Below, piece after piece: positions 17,396 through 26,200 of a stretch of 41,897 nucleotides of DNA. The position numbers and the translations under genes were made by a program. Source of the DNA: Flavobacteriales bacterium (lineage in GTDB: Bacteria; Bacteroidota; Bacteroidia; Flavobacteriales_F; PHOS-HE28); assembly GCA_016788485.1 (NCBI GenBank), contig JAEUSV010000078.1:1-41897 (forward strand). Reading direction: 5' to 3'. The first letter of the stretch is position 1. Each line of letters starts with the position of its first letter. Below the pieces are notes generated by a model. The model saw only the letters and a list, made by a program, of their open reading frames with translations. It was not told the origin of the DNA and did not search any database.

Positions 17396-18123
17396 GCGGC
17401 CATCCCATCAAGGGTATCGAACACCAGCTGCTTGGCCAGCGGAAGGAAGGTCTCGATGGCCGGCAGTTCCACCCCGGCCTCGAAGGCGAACACCGCAGGG
17501 TTGGGCAGTGCGCTCTGCTCGCGCAACAGCTCGAGCCGCACTTCGCGGTAAGTGGTCATCGCCCCCATGCTCCGCGATCCCATGTACCGGGTGCGGATGC
17601 GCTGGTAGCGCAGCCGAGGGTCGACACCGTGCACAAGCCACAACGAATAGCCGTACAACCGTGCTTCATGGCCCTGCCGCAGCACCAGGTAGCCTTCCAG
17701 GGGCTTCAACGGAAGCACGCCCACCGGCCCGAACTGGATCCGCGAGACGAACTCCTCACGCAGACCTTGGCCCTCGTCCAGCAGCTCCCGCATGGCGGGC
17801 ACGGCCAGGTCGACCACCTCGTCGATCACGCGCAGCTGTTCCAGCTCCTCCATGGCCGACCGCACCAGGCGGCCGTGACGCAGGTCCAGTCCGGTCACCT
17901 CGCCCTTAACCACCTCGCCCATGGCCCTGCGCTGGGCCGCAAGCTTCTGCAGCTCCTCCAGCCGAAGCCTCAGCTCCTCCAGATGCGGGTACAGCTTGCG
18001 CTCCCCGAAACGCGTTCGCAGCCGCTGCAGGTAGCCCAGCAGCATGTATTGCTGCAGTTCAAGGTCGATGCCCGGTGACAGGTACCAGTCGGTCGGAAGT
18101 CCGGTGGTGTTCACGGTGTACAT
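17392..18123 (-). CDS. Conserved hypothetical protein, 243 aa
   Basis: 243 aa, no signal peptide or transmembrane segment, so probably cytoplasmic. The N-terminal half is helical with leucine/arginine-rich heptads (MLLGYLQRLRTRFGERKLYP, LEELRLRLEELQKLAAQRRA). The C-terminal half has mixed beta content (GVLPLKPLEGYLVLRQG, RYQRIRTRYMGSRSMGAMTT). I recognise no domain. It converges on the peptide-binding lipoprotein with a 4-bp overlap and diverges from the OmpA-family gene. The coding frame is well supported by length and by GC-rich third positions, but the function is unknown. Confidence 0.8.
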   Translation of the reverse strand: MYTVNTTGLPTDWYLSPGIDLELQQYMLLGYLQRLRTRFGERKLYPHLEELRLRLEELQKLAAQRRAMGEVVKGEVTGLDLRHGRLVRSAMEELEQLRVIDEVVDLAVPAMRELLDEGQGLREEFVSRIQFGPVGVLPLKPLEGYLVLRQGHEARLYGYSLWLVHGVDPRLRYQRIRTRYMGSRSMGAMTTYREVRLELLREQSALPNPAVFAFEAGVELPAIETFLPLAKQLVFDTLDGMAA

Positions 18124-18219
18124 GGCATAGGAAAGAACGTGGTGTTCAAAAAAAGGTTGCGGTGATGCGGAAGGCCTTAAGCGACCCGGACAACTTTGAT
18201 GCCGACCGAAAAGTTAGCC

Positions 18220-19176
18220 ATGCCGATCAACCGCCCGTCCGTTCCGCTCCTGCTCCTGGCCCTGGTGGCCCTGTCCGCAGCCTGTGTGCCCGCACGCAAG
18301 TACGAGGAGGCCCGCAAGAGCGCCGATGACATGCGTGCCGCCCAGGAGTCCGCGCTCGCCCAAGCCGAGCAGGCCAAGGCCGAGGCCACCGAGCTCAAGG
18401 CGCAGCGCGATGCCGCGGAGAAGATGGCCGCCCAGCTCGCCGCCGACACCGCGCGCATGGGCGTGGAGCACCGCAGCGCAATGCGGCAGCAGGACCGGCT
18501 CAACCAGCTGAACAACGAACTGCTCGACAAGTACACCAAGCTCATGGAGGGCGACCGTTCGGAGAACCGCAAGCTGCTCACCGACCTGGAGACCGTGCGG
18601 CTGCGCCTGATGGCGAAGGAGGATTCCCTGGACCAGCTCGGTGCATCGCTCGCCGACCGCGAGGCCCGGCTGGCCGAGCTGCAGGCGGAGCTGGCGAAGA
18701 AGGACCAGGCCATGCGGGCGCTGAAGGACCGGGTGAGCAAGGCGCTCACGGCCTTCGAGGGCAAGGGGCTCACCGTGGAACAGCGCGGGGGCCGCATCCA
18801 CGTGAGCCTGGAGAACAAGCTGCTCTTCCCCAGTGGCAGCACCGTCGTGGATCAGCAGGGCCGTGATGCGCTGGTGAAGCTGGCCAAGGCCATCGAGAAC
18901 GAGAAGGACCTCAACATCCTGGTCGAGGGGCACACCGATACCGACAAGGTGCTGCCGGGCTCCCCCTACAAGGACAACTGGGACCTGAGCGTGATGCGGG
19001 CCACCAGCGTGGTGCGCATCCTGCAGGAGAACAGTCGCCTCGACCCCACGCACGTGACGGCCGGTGGCCGCGGTGAGTTCGTGCCCGTGGACAAGGCGGA
19101 CAAGGCCAGGAACCGCCGCATCGAGGTCATCCTCTCGCCCGACCTCAGCGGACTGTACGAACTGGTCAAGGACTGA
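18220..19176 (+). CDS. OmpA-family lipoprotein with coiled coil
   Basis: 318 aa from ATG at 18220. The N-terminus has a lipobox (LVALSAAC) followed by about 160 residues of Ala/Glu/Lys-rich coiled coil (AEQAKAEATELKAQRDAAEK). The C-terminal 115 residues are an OmpA/MotB peptidoglycan-binding domain: LLFPSGSTVVDQQGRDAL, VEGHTDTDKV, DNWDLSVMRATSVVRIL and NRRIEVILSP, including the Asp and Arg that contact diaminopimelate. It should tether the outer membrane to the cell wall. ATG at 18199 is in frame, but it abuts a CAACTTTG box (18191-18198, one mismatch from TAnnTTTG), which favours 18220. The stop is 9 bp from the convergent hemN stop. Confidence 0.92.
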   Translation: MPINRPSVPLLLLALVALSAACVPARKYEEARKSADDMRAAQESALAQAEQAKAEATELKAQRDAAEKMAAQLAADTARMGVEHRSAMRQQDRLNQLNNELLDKYTKLMEGDRSENRKLLTDLETVRLRLMAKEDSLDQLGASLADREARLAELQAELAKKDQAMRALKDRVSKALTAFEGKGLTVEQRGGRIHVSLENKLLFPSGSTVVDQQGRDALVKLAKAIENEKDLNILVEGHTDTDKVLPGSPYKDNWDLSVMRATSVVRILQENSRLDPTHVTAGGRGEFVPVDKADKARNRRIEVILSPDLSGLYELVKD

Positions 19177-19185
19177 GCTCCGGGC

Positions 19186-20535
19186 TCAGATGGTCCGGGA
19201 GAACACCGGGCGTTGCAGTTCCTCGCGCTCCATGCGCGGGTCGATCGCCATGCACACGTTGCGCACACAGGCCCGACCCTCTTCCGTTACGGTGACCTCG
19301 GTACCATCGAGCTCCACGATGCCGTCCATCCGCAGACCGGCGAGCTCCACCGCGCATCGTGCCGCATCCCAGCCGAGGCTGGCCAGGTCCGTATGGAACC
19401 GGCACATGAGGTCGAGGACGGCCTCGCGCACCTGCAGGTCCTCCGGCGAGAGCACATGGCCGCGCATCACGGGCAGCTCGTCCGCCGCCACCTCCTTCAG
19501 GTAGTCCTCCACCACCTTCACGTTCTGGGCATAGCATGTCCAGCTGTCGCTGATGGAGGACACGCCCAGGCCGATGAGCAGCTCTGTGCGCACCGGCGTG
19601 TACCCCATGAAGTTGCGGTGCAGTGTGCCCTTGCGCATGGCACGGGCCAGGGCTTCGTCCGGCAGCGCGAAGTGATCCATGCCGACCTCCACATAGCCAC
19701 CGTCCTCCAACATGGCTCTTCCCAGCTCGTAGAGCGCGCGCTTGGCCTCACCCGAGGGCAGGTCGGACTCGGTGTAGCGCCGTTGGCCGGGCCGCACCCA
19801 AGGCACGTGCGCATAACCGTAGAACGCGATCCGGTCCGGACGCAAGGCCAGCGTGCGGTCCATGGTTAGCCGGATGCTCCGCTCGTTCTGGAGGGGCAGC
19901 CCGTAGATCAGGTCGGCGTTGATGGACGTGTAGCCCGTGCGCCGCGCCTCGTCGAACACACGCTGCACCTCGCCGAAGCTCTGCACGCGGTTGATCACGG
20001 CCTGTACGCGGGGGTCGAAGTCCTGTATGCCGATGCTCACCCGGCGCGCACCCAGGTCATACAGCTTGCGCAGGTGTGCCGTCGTGGTGCTGTGGGGATG
20101 CCCTTCGAACCCGATCTCCGCGTCGTCGGTGAACGTGGCGTCCTCCATGAGGCCTTCAACGAGCGCCTGCAGGTGTTCCGGGGAGAAGAAGGTGGGCGTT
20201 CCTCCGCCGAGGTGCAGCTCGCGGATGCGCGGGGGGGCGTTGAAGAGCCGCTTGTACAGACGCCACTCCGCGAGCACCGCCTGGATGTACGGCATCTCCA
20301 CCGCGTGGTTCACGGTGATGCGCGTGTTGCAGCCGCAATAGGTGCACAGGCTCTCGCAATAGGGCAGGTGGACGTAGAGGCTGATGCCCTGTGCGCTGTT
20401 GCTCCGCGCGAACGCATCCGACACATGGTCCTTCCAGGCATCGCGCGTGGGCACCTCGGTCCAATGCGGCACGGCCGGATAGCTCGTGTACCGCGGACCG
20501 GGCACGTTGTATTTCCGCAGCAGGGCGGCGTCCAT
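19186..20535 (-). CDS. hemN: Oxygen-independent coproporphyrinogen III dehydrogenase
   Basis: 449 aa from ATG at 20535. It catalyses the radical-SAM oxidative decarboxylation of coproporphyrinogen III to protoporphyrinogen IX in haem synthesis without oxygen. The substrate/SAM signature PGPRYTSYP is at residues 12-20, and the 4Fe-4S motif C60-x3-C64-x2-C67 with C69 is intact (YCESLCTYCGC), matching true HemN rather than the HemW-type paralogue. GGGTPTF and the HemN C-terminal domain are present. A CACTTTTG box ends 4 bp before the ATG, so the transcript may be leaderless. It diverges from the glycosyltransferase gene at 20615. Confidence 0.95.
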   Translation of the reverse strand: MDAALLRKYNVPGPRYTSYPAVPHWTEVPTRDAWKDHVSDAFARSNSAQGISLYVHLPYCESLCTYCGCNTRITVNHAVEMPYIQAVLAEWRLYKRLFNAPPRIRELHLGGGTPTFFSPEHLQALVEGLMEDATFTDDAEIGFEGHPHSTTTAHLRKLYDLGARRVSIGIQDFDPRVQAVINRVQSFGEVQRVFDEARRTGYTSINADLIYGLPLQNERSIRLTMDRTLALRPDRIAFYGYAHVPWVRPGQRRYTESDLPSGEAKRALYELGRAMLEDGGYVEVGMDHFALPDEALARAMRKGTLHRNFMGYTPVRTELLIGLGVSSISDSWTCYAQNVKVVEDYLKEVAADELPVMRGHVLSPEDLQVREAVLDLMCRFHTDLASLGWDAARCAVELAGLRMDGIVELDGTEVTVTEEGRACVRNVCMAIDPRMEREELQRPVFSRTI

Positions 20536-20539
20536 GTCG

Positions 20540-20547
20540 CAAAAGTG
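20540..20547 (-). promoter_or_regulatory. Putative hemN -7 box CACTTTTG
   Basis: Seven of eight positions fit TAnnTTTG. The final G is followed by four bases and then the hemN ATG, which would place transcription start at or next to the start codon. Confidence 0.4.
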
Positions 20548-20614
20548 CCCTGTCCCTGCGCTCTGCGGAATGAGCAAGGTCAGGTCCCGAACGGATGAGC
20601 ATCTTCGTTCCGCG

Positions 20615-21667
20615 ATGGACGACCTGCTCCTGATCACACCGGGCTTCCCGCGCGATGAGGCGGACGACGGCTGCATCCCCCCGATGCAGGCCTACGTCAA
20701 GCGCTACATGGAGCTCCATCCCGGGGCGAAGGTGCGTGTGATCGCCACGCAGTACCCGTTCCATCGCCGGCCCTACACCTGGCACGGTGCCGAGGTGCAC
20801 CCGTGCGGTGGTGCGAACCGCAGGTGGGCGAAGCCCTTCGCATGGCGGCGGGCGTTGCACATCGCCGGGCAGCTGCATCGCCAGCGCCCGCTGCAACGCG
20901 TGCACAGCCTCTGGCTCGGGGAGTGCGCGTGGATCGGCCAGCGCGTGGCCGCAAGGACCGGCGCCCGTCACGTGGCCACCCTCCAAGGGCAGGATGCGCG
21001 CGATGAACGCTGGTGGTGGAGGATGGTCGCCGAAGGACGAAGCGCGTTCGTGACCCTCAGCCTGCGCCATGCCGCCATGTTCAAGGGAATGACGGGCCGC
21101 GACCCGGACGCCATCATCCATTGGGGCATCGACCCCCGTGTGGCGGCGCCCGGTGCCGAACGCGACATCGACGTGCTTTTCGCCGGCTCGCTGATCCCCC
21201 TCAAGCGCCCGGCCGAGCTCGTGGAGATCTTGCGCCGCGTGGCGGAGCATCGTCCGGTGAAGGCCGTGATGGCCGGGGCACGCATCCCTGCGCACGACCT
21301 CACGATCGATCAGCTGGTGCAACGCGTCATGCCCCAGGGTGTGATCACCGTGCTCGGCGAGGTGCCACGCGCCGAGCTGATGCGGCTGATGGCGCGCAGC
21401 CGCGTGCTCGTGCATCCTTCCGTGTACGAGTCGCAGGGCTATGTGTTCAGTGAGGCCCTGTTGCACGGCATGTCCATCGTATCGGGGCCGGTCGGGATCG
21501 CCGAGCCCGGCCCGCATTGGCGCGTGGCCGATGATATGGAAGACGCTGTCGCGAGCCTGTCGGACCTGCTCGATGCCTGGGCGCCACAGGAAAAGGTGTT
21601 CCCGCACGACATCACCGCGACGGTGGAGGCCTACGACGCGCTGTTCACGCACACATCCGGAACATGA
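20615..21667 (+). CDS. GT4-like glycosyltransferase (GT-B fold)
   Basis: 350 aa from ATG at 20615. The C-terminal half is a group 1 glycosyltransferase domain: DVLFAGSLIPLKRPAELVEI, VLGEVPRAELMRLMARSRVL and the E-x7-E donor-binding motif in HPSVYESQGYVFSEALLHGM. The N-terminal half is a Rossmann-like acceptor domain (LLLITPGFP). Such enzymes transfer a sugar from a nucleotide donor to a glycan or lipid; the specific sugar and acceptor cannot be read from sequence. No other glycan genes are adjacent. The stop overlaps the start of the flavoprotein gene as ATGA, so the two are co-translated. Confidence 0.88.
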   Translation: MDDLLLITPGFPRDEADDGCIPPMQAYVKRYMELHPGAKVRVIATQYPFHRRPYTWHGAEVHPCGGANRRWAKPFAWRRALHIAGQLHRQRPLQRVHSLWLGECAWIGQRVAARTGARHVATLQGQDARDERWWWRMVAEGRSAFVTLSLRHAAMFKGMTGRDPDAIIHWGIDPRVAAPGAERDIDVLFAGSLIPLKRPAELVEILRRVAEHRPVKAVMAGARIPAHDLTIDQLVQRVMPQGVITVLGEVPRAELMRLMARSRVLVHPSVYESQGYVFSEALLHGMSIVSGPVGIAEPGPHWRVADDMEDAVASLSDLLDAWAPQEKVFPHDITATVEAYDALFTHTSGT

Positions 21668-22860
21668 GCCATCGGCCAACCGTCTCGATCATCGGCGGAG
21701 GTCCCGCGGGGCTCATCGCGGCCGATCTGCTTGCAGGGCACTGCACCGTGCACGTGTACGAACGCGGCCGCCAGGTGGGTCGCAAGTTCCTGGTGGCCGG
21801 CGATGGGGGGCTCAACATCACCCACTCGGATGCGGGTGAGCGGCTCTTCGCCCGTTACCTGCCGGCCGAGCGCATGCGCCCCTACTTGCACGCGTTCGGA
21901 CCAGAGGCGCTCCGTGCATGGCTCGAGGGCATGGGCATACCCACCTTCGTCGGCACCAGCGGTCGCGTGTTCCCGCAGCGGGGGATCAAGCCTTACGCCG
22001 TGCTGGCCGCCATGCGTGAGAGGCTTCGGATGAAAGGCGTTCACGTTCATCTACAGCATCACTTCGTCGGGTTCAACGCGCACGCCCGACCGGTGTTGGA
22101 ACATGCCGGTGGAAAGGTGGTGGTCACCGAGGGGCTCGTGCTGTTCGCGCTTGGGGGCGCCTCGTGGCCCGTCACGGGCTCCACCGGCGATTGGGTGGCT
22201 CCGTTCAGAAGTATCGGCGTGCAGGTCACGGACCTTGCGCCATCCAACTGCGGTGTGGAGATCGATCTTCCCGATGCGTTGGCGGTGCATGAAGGCAAGC
22301 CGTTGAAGAACATCCGGATCACCTGTGGGACGATCGCGGTCCACGGTGAAGCGACCCTGACGCGGACCGGCCTGGAAGGCAACGCGATCTATCCCGTGAT
22401 CTCCGCCGTGCGCGAAGCGCTCAGGGAACATGGCCAGGCGGTGCTGGAGATCGACCTGAAGCCTGATGTGACGGAAGAGGAGCTGCAGCGACGGTTGAGC
22501 GGTGCGGCCTGGAAGGAACGGATGGCGGCGCTGCGGCTCGACCGTGCACAGGTGGCCCTGTTCAAGGCCTTCACACCCATGCAACGCTTCGTGGACGGTT
22601 CCACGCTGGCCCACGATGTGAAGCACCTGCAGGTGCCGGTGCACGCCCTGCGGCCCATCGGGGAGGCGATCAGTTCCGCAGGCGGTATCACATGGGATGA
22701 GCTCCGCGATGACCTGGCGTTGGTGAAGCACCCGCATCTGTATGCCGCGGGGGAGATGATCGACTGGGATGCACCCACGGGCGGCTTTCTGCTGCAGGGC
22801 GCCTTCGCGCTCGGCCACGCCGCAGCGATGGGCATGCTCAAGGTGCTCGGTGGTGCATAG
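21664..22860 (+). CDS. HI0933-family FAD-dependent flavoprotein (TIGR03862-like)
   Basis: 398 aa. An N-terminal dinucleotide-binding motif GGGPAG (residues 11-16) with YERG downstream, the family signature GRKFLVAGDGGLNIT near residue 40, and a C-terminal FAD-contact stretch PTGGFLLQGAFALGHAAA place it in the HI0933/YhiN family, nearest the TIGR03862 branch. It is a cytoplasmic oxidoreductase whose substrate is not established in this branch; relatives include BaiN-type reductases. It is coupled to the preceding glycosyltransferase by a 4-bp overlap, though the functional link is unknown. Confidence 0.88.
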   Translation: MSHRPTVSIIGGGPAGLIAADLLAGHCTVHVYERGRQVGRKFLVAGDGGLNITHSDAGERLFARYLPAERMRPYLHAFGPEALRAWLEGMGIPTFVGTSGRVFPQRGIKPYAVLAAMRERLRMKGVHVHLQHHFVGFNAHARPVLEHAGGKVVVTEGLVLFALGGASWPVTGSTGDWVAPFRSIGVQVTDLAPSNCGVEIDLPDALAVHEGKPLKNIRITCGTIAVHGEATLTRTGLEGNAIYPVISAVREALREHGQAVLEIDLKPDVTEEELQRRLSGAAWKERMAALRLDRAQVALFKAFTPMQRFVDGSTLAHDVKHLQVPVHALRPIGEAISSAGGITWDELRDDLALVKHPHLYAAGEMIDWDAPTGGFLLQGAFALGHAAAMGMLKVLGGA

Positions 22861-23232
22861 TGCGCACGGTTCATGGATCGGATGGCATGATCCGTCCTTC
22901 GTGGAAGCGCATCGATCGAACGACCCCATGTGCGCGTGTGCGTCGTCCCCGAACATGCATCGGTCGTCCCCCTTCCCGGTGCATTGGGCGAATTCCCCTG
23001 TGAGGACCGAAGCCGGATGAACGGGGCACCGAGGCGGGAAGATCGGCGGACGGAGCATGACCACGTCGTGCTGAAACCTTTGGTGGGCGCGGGTTGCAGG
23101 CTTTTCATGGGTCGGCTTCGCGGCTAGTTTTGGCCTTGCCGTACCGGGCACTTGGACATCGTCGATACCCGTTCGCGAACACCCCCTGACCAAGGGTGCT
23201 ACGAGCGGGCCCCATGCGAAAACCACCTGCCC
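22861..23232. other. 372-bp gap without a convincing gene
   Basis: No frame here shows a credible start, domain or signal peptide; the short frames present look like chance GC-rich openings. The only element I can point to is the TAGTTTTG box at 23125-23132. A weak inverted repeat (GGATC ... GATCC) lies at about 22876-22894, soon after the flavoprotein stop. Confidence 0.5.
23125..23132 (+). promoter_or_regulatory. Putative -7 box TAGTTTTG for the C25-like surface protein
   Basis: Exact TAnnTTTG match, 100 bp upstream of the ATG at 23233, implying a leader of about 95 bases. The nearest upstream TTG (23094-23096) is 28 bp away, too far for a normal spacer. Confidence 0.4.
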
Positions 23233-26200
23233 ATGTTGCGTTCCGTGCTTTCCTGCGCCGTGCTCTCGTTCGCGATCGGCGCGTTGGCCCAGTCGGCTTC
23301 CGAGCGTGCCGCCGTGCAGCTGACGGCCAGCGTTCAGGCCTCACCGCCCTCCATCACCCTGTCGTGGAAGGCGATCGCGGGCACCACGTCCTTCCAGGTG
23401 TACCGGAAGCTCCGGTCCGATGCGGCGTGGGGCTCGCTGCTCGCATCACCGGCCGCCACCGCCATCCAGTACACGGACAACACCGTGAGCATCGGCACCG
23501 CCTACGAATACAAGGTGGTGCGCGTCTCGAACGGCGTTACGGGCACGGGCTACGTCAGCTCGGGCATCCAACTGCCGGTGACCGATGCGCGGGGCAAGAT
23601 CCTGCTGCTGGTGGACAACACACTTGCCGTGCCGCTCGCCGCCGAGCTCACCCAGCTGGCCCGCGACCTGAAGGCCGACGGATGGACGGTGCTGCGTAGC
23701 GACGTGAGCCCCTCCGCCGCGGTGAGCTCCGTGCGCAGCACCGTGATCGCCCAGTACAACACCGACCCCTCCAACTTCCGGTCGGTGTTCATCATCGGGC
23801 ATGTGCCGGTGCCGTACAGTGGCAACATCAACCCTGACGGGCACAGCTCGCACCTGGGCGCATGGCCGTGCGATGCCTACTACGCCGATGTGAACGGCAC
23901 GTGGACGGACAACACGGTGAACAGCACCGGTGGTTATCCGAAGAACCAGAACGTACCCGGTGATGGCAAGTTCGACCAAAGCGACCTGCCTTCGGCCATT
24001 GAGCTGCGCGTGGGCCGCGTGGACATGAACAACATGCCGGCCTTCCCGCTCAGCGAGGTCGAGCTCACGCGCGCCTACCTGAACAAGCTCCACAACTACA
24101 AGGTGAAGGCCTGGGCGCCTCAGGTGCGCGGCATGATGTTCGACAACCTGCAATGGGTGAGCAACCCGCTCGCCGCGAGCGGTTGGCGCAGCATGGCCCC
24201 GCTCACCGGGCATACCACGATCTCCGCGCCGTACCAGTATGGCACACCCTTCAAGACCCTGATCGACGGGCAGAGCCATCTGTGGACCTATTCCAGCGGT
24301 GGTGGGCTCCAGGGATCGGTGAACAACACGCTCACCTTCAATGGCGCGGACAACGTCGGGACCACCGAGGACTATGCGTTGCTCGCGGGCGGCATGGACG
24401 GTGTGTTCAACATGAGCTTCGGCAGCTACTTCGGTGATTGGGACAACCCGAACAACTTCCTGCGTGCCCCGCTGGCCCACGGCGATGCGCTCACGAACGT
24501 GTGGTCCAGCATTCCCGCCTGGTATTTCCACCACATGGGCATGGGCGAACCGATCGGCAACAGCATGATCGCCACGCTGAACAACACGGGCCTCTATACA
24601 CCGCTCACCGACGGCTGGCAGTCCAGCATCGGTCGTGTGCACCTGGCGCTCATGGGCGATCCCACCCTTCGCCAGGCCATGGTGGCACCACCCACCAACC
24701 TGTCCGTGACCAATTCAGCGGGCGTGGCGGCGTTCACCTGGGCGGCCTCTGCGGAGACGGTGCAGGGCTATCACCTCTACAGCATCAGCGCTTCCGGTGC
24801 GATCACCCGGCTCACCACGAACCCCGTCACCGGAACGAGCCACCAGAGCCCCACCATCCCCTTCGTGTCCGGCGCGGAATACATGGTGCGGGCCGTCAAG
24901 CTCCAGACCTCCCCAAGCGGCTCGTACTACGACCTGTCACTCGGTGCCCTGGCCATCGCTTCGGGCTCGGGTTCACCCCCTGCGACGCCCGACTGCCTGG
25001 GTGTGAGCGGCGGCACGGCACTGCCCGGTACCTCCTGCAACGATGGCAACGCCTGCACGGTGAACGACGTGTACAACAGCAGCTGTCAATGCGTGGGCAC
25101 GCCGGTAACGGTCACGGCCTTCATCACCGCGGCCGGCCCCACCACCTTCTGCAATGGCGGCAGCGTGGTGCTCAATGCCAACACCGGTGCGGGTCTGACC
25201 TACCAATGGCGCAACAACGGCACAGCCATCAGCGGAGCCACCGCTTCAAGCCATACCGCCACGGCAGCCGGGTCCTACACCGTGGTCGTATCCAACGGCA
25301 GCTGCAGCACCACCAGCGCGGCGGTCACGGTGAGCGTGACGAACAACCTGATCGCGAACATCTCCACCACCATGCCGCAGCTCTTCTGCCAGGGAGGGAG
25401 CTGTGTGCTCACGGCCAATACGGGCGCGGGATACACCTACCAGTGGTTCCGCAATGGCACGGCGATCAACGGGGCCACCAGCATCAACTACGCGGCCACC
25501 ACGAGCGGAGGCTACAGCGTACAGGTGAGCAGCGGTGGTTGCTCGGCGCTTTCCACGAACACCCCGGTGCAGGTCGATCCGGCACCGGCAGCGACGATCA
25601 CGGCAGCGGGAGCCACCACGTTCTGTACGGGCGGCAGTGTGGTGCTGAACGCGAACACCGGCAGCGGCCTCACCTACCAGTGGCGCAGGGATGGTGCGGC
25701 CATCACGGGCGCCACCACCGCGAGCCTGACCGCCACGCTCGCAGGCAGCTACACGGTGGTGGTGGCGAACAGTGCGTGCTCCACCACCTCGGCCGCAATG
25801 GTCGTCAGTGTGGGCAGTGCATTGGCACCGACCATTTCCGCCTCGGGCAGCACGGCGTTCTGCGCGGGCGGACAAGTGGTGCTCAGCACGACGAGCGGTA
25901 CTGGTCTCAGCTACCAATGGCGGAACAACGGCACGGCGATAGCCGGGGCGACCTCCGCCAGTTACACCGCGACCGCGGCAGGCACCTACAGCGTCCTGGT
26001 GTCGAACGGCTCCTGCAGCGGCACTTCGGGCAATACGGCGGTGAGCGTGAGCGCGGCGCCGTCGGTCGCCTGTACGGCCAATGCACCGGCCCAGACCGTT
26101 TCCGCGACCGCGACCGGCGGAATGGCGCCGTACACCTATGCCTGGAGCACGAGCCCCGTGCAGACCACGGCCACGGCAACGGTGACGGCCTCGGGCACCT

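Noticed and set aside
25111..26045. Regular repeats of about 240 bp, considered as a CRISPR or satellite array
   Set aside because: They are in frame, diverged, and encode four Ig-like domains with conserved Cys and YQW residues.
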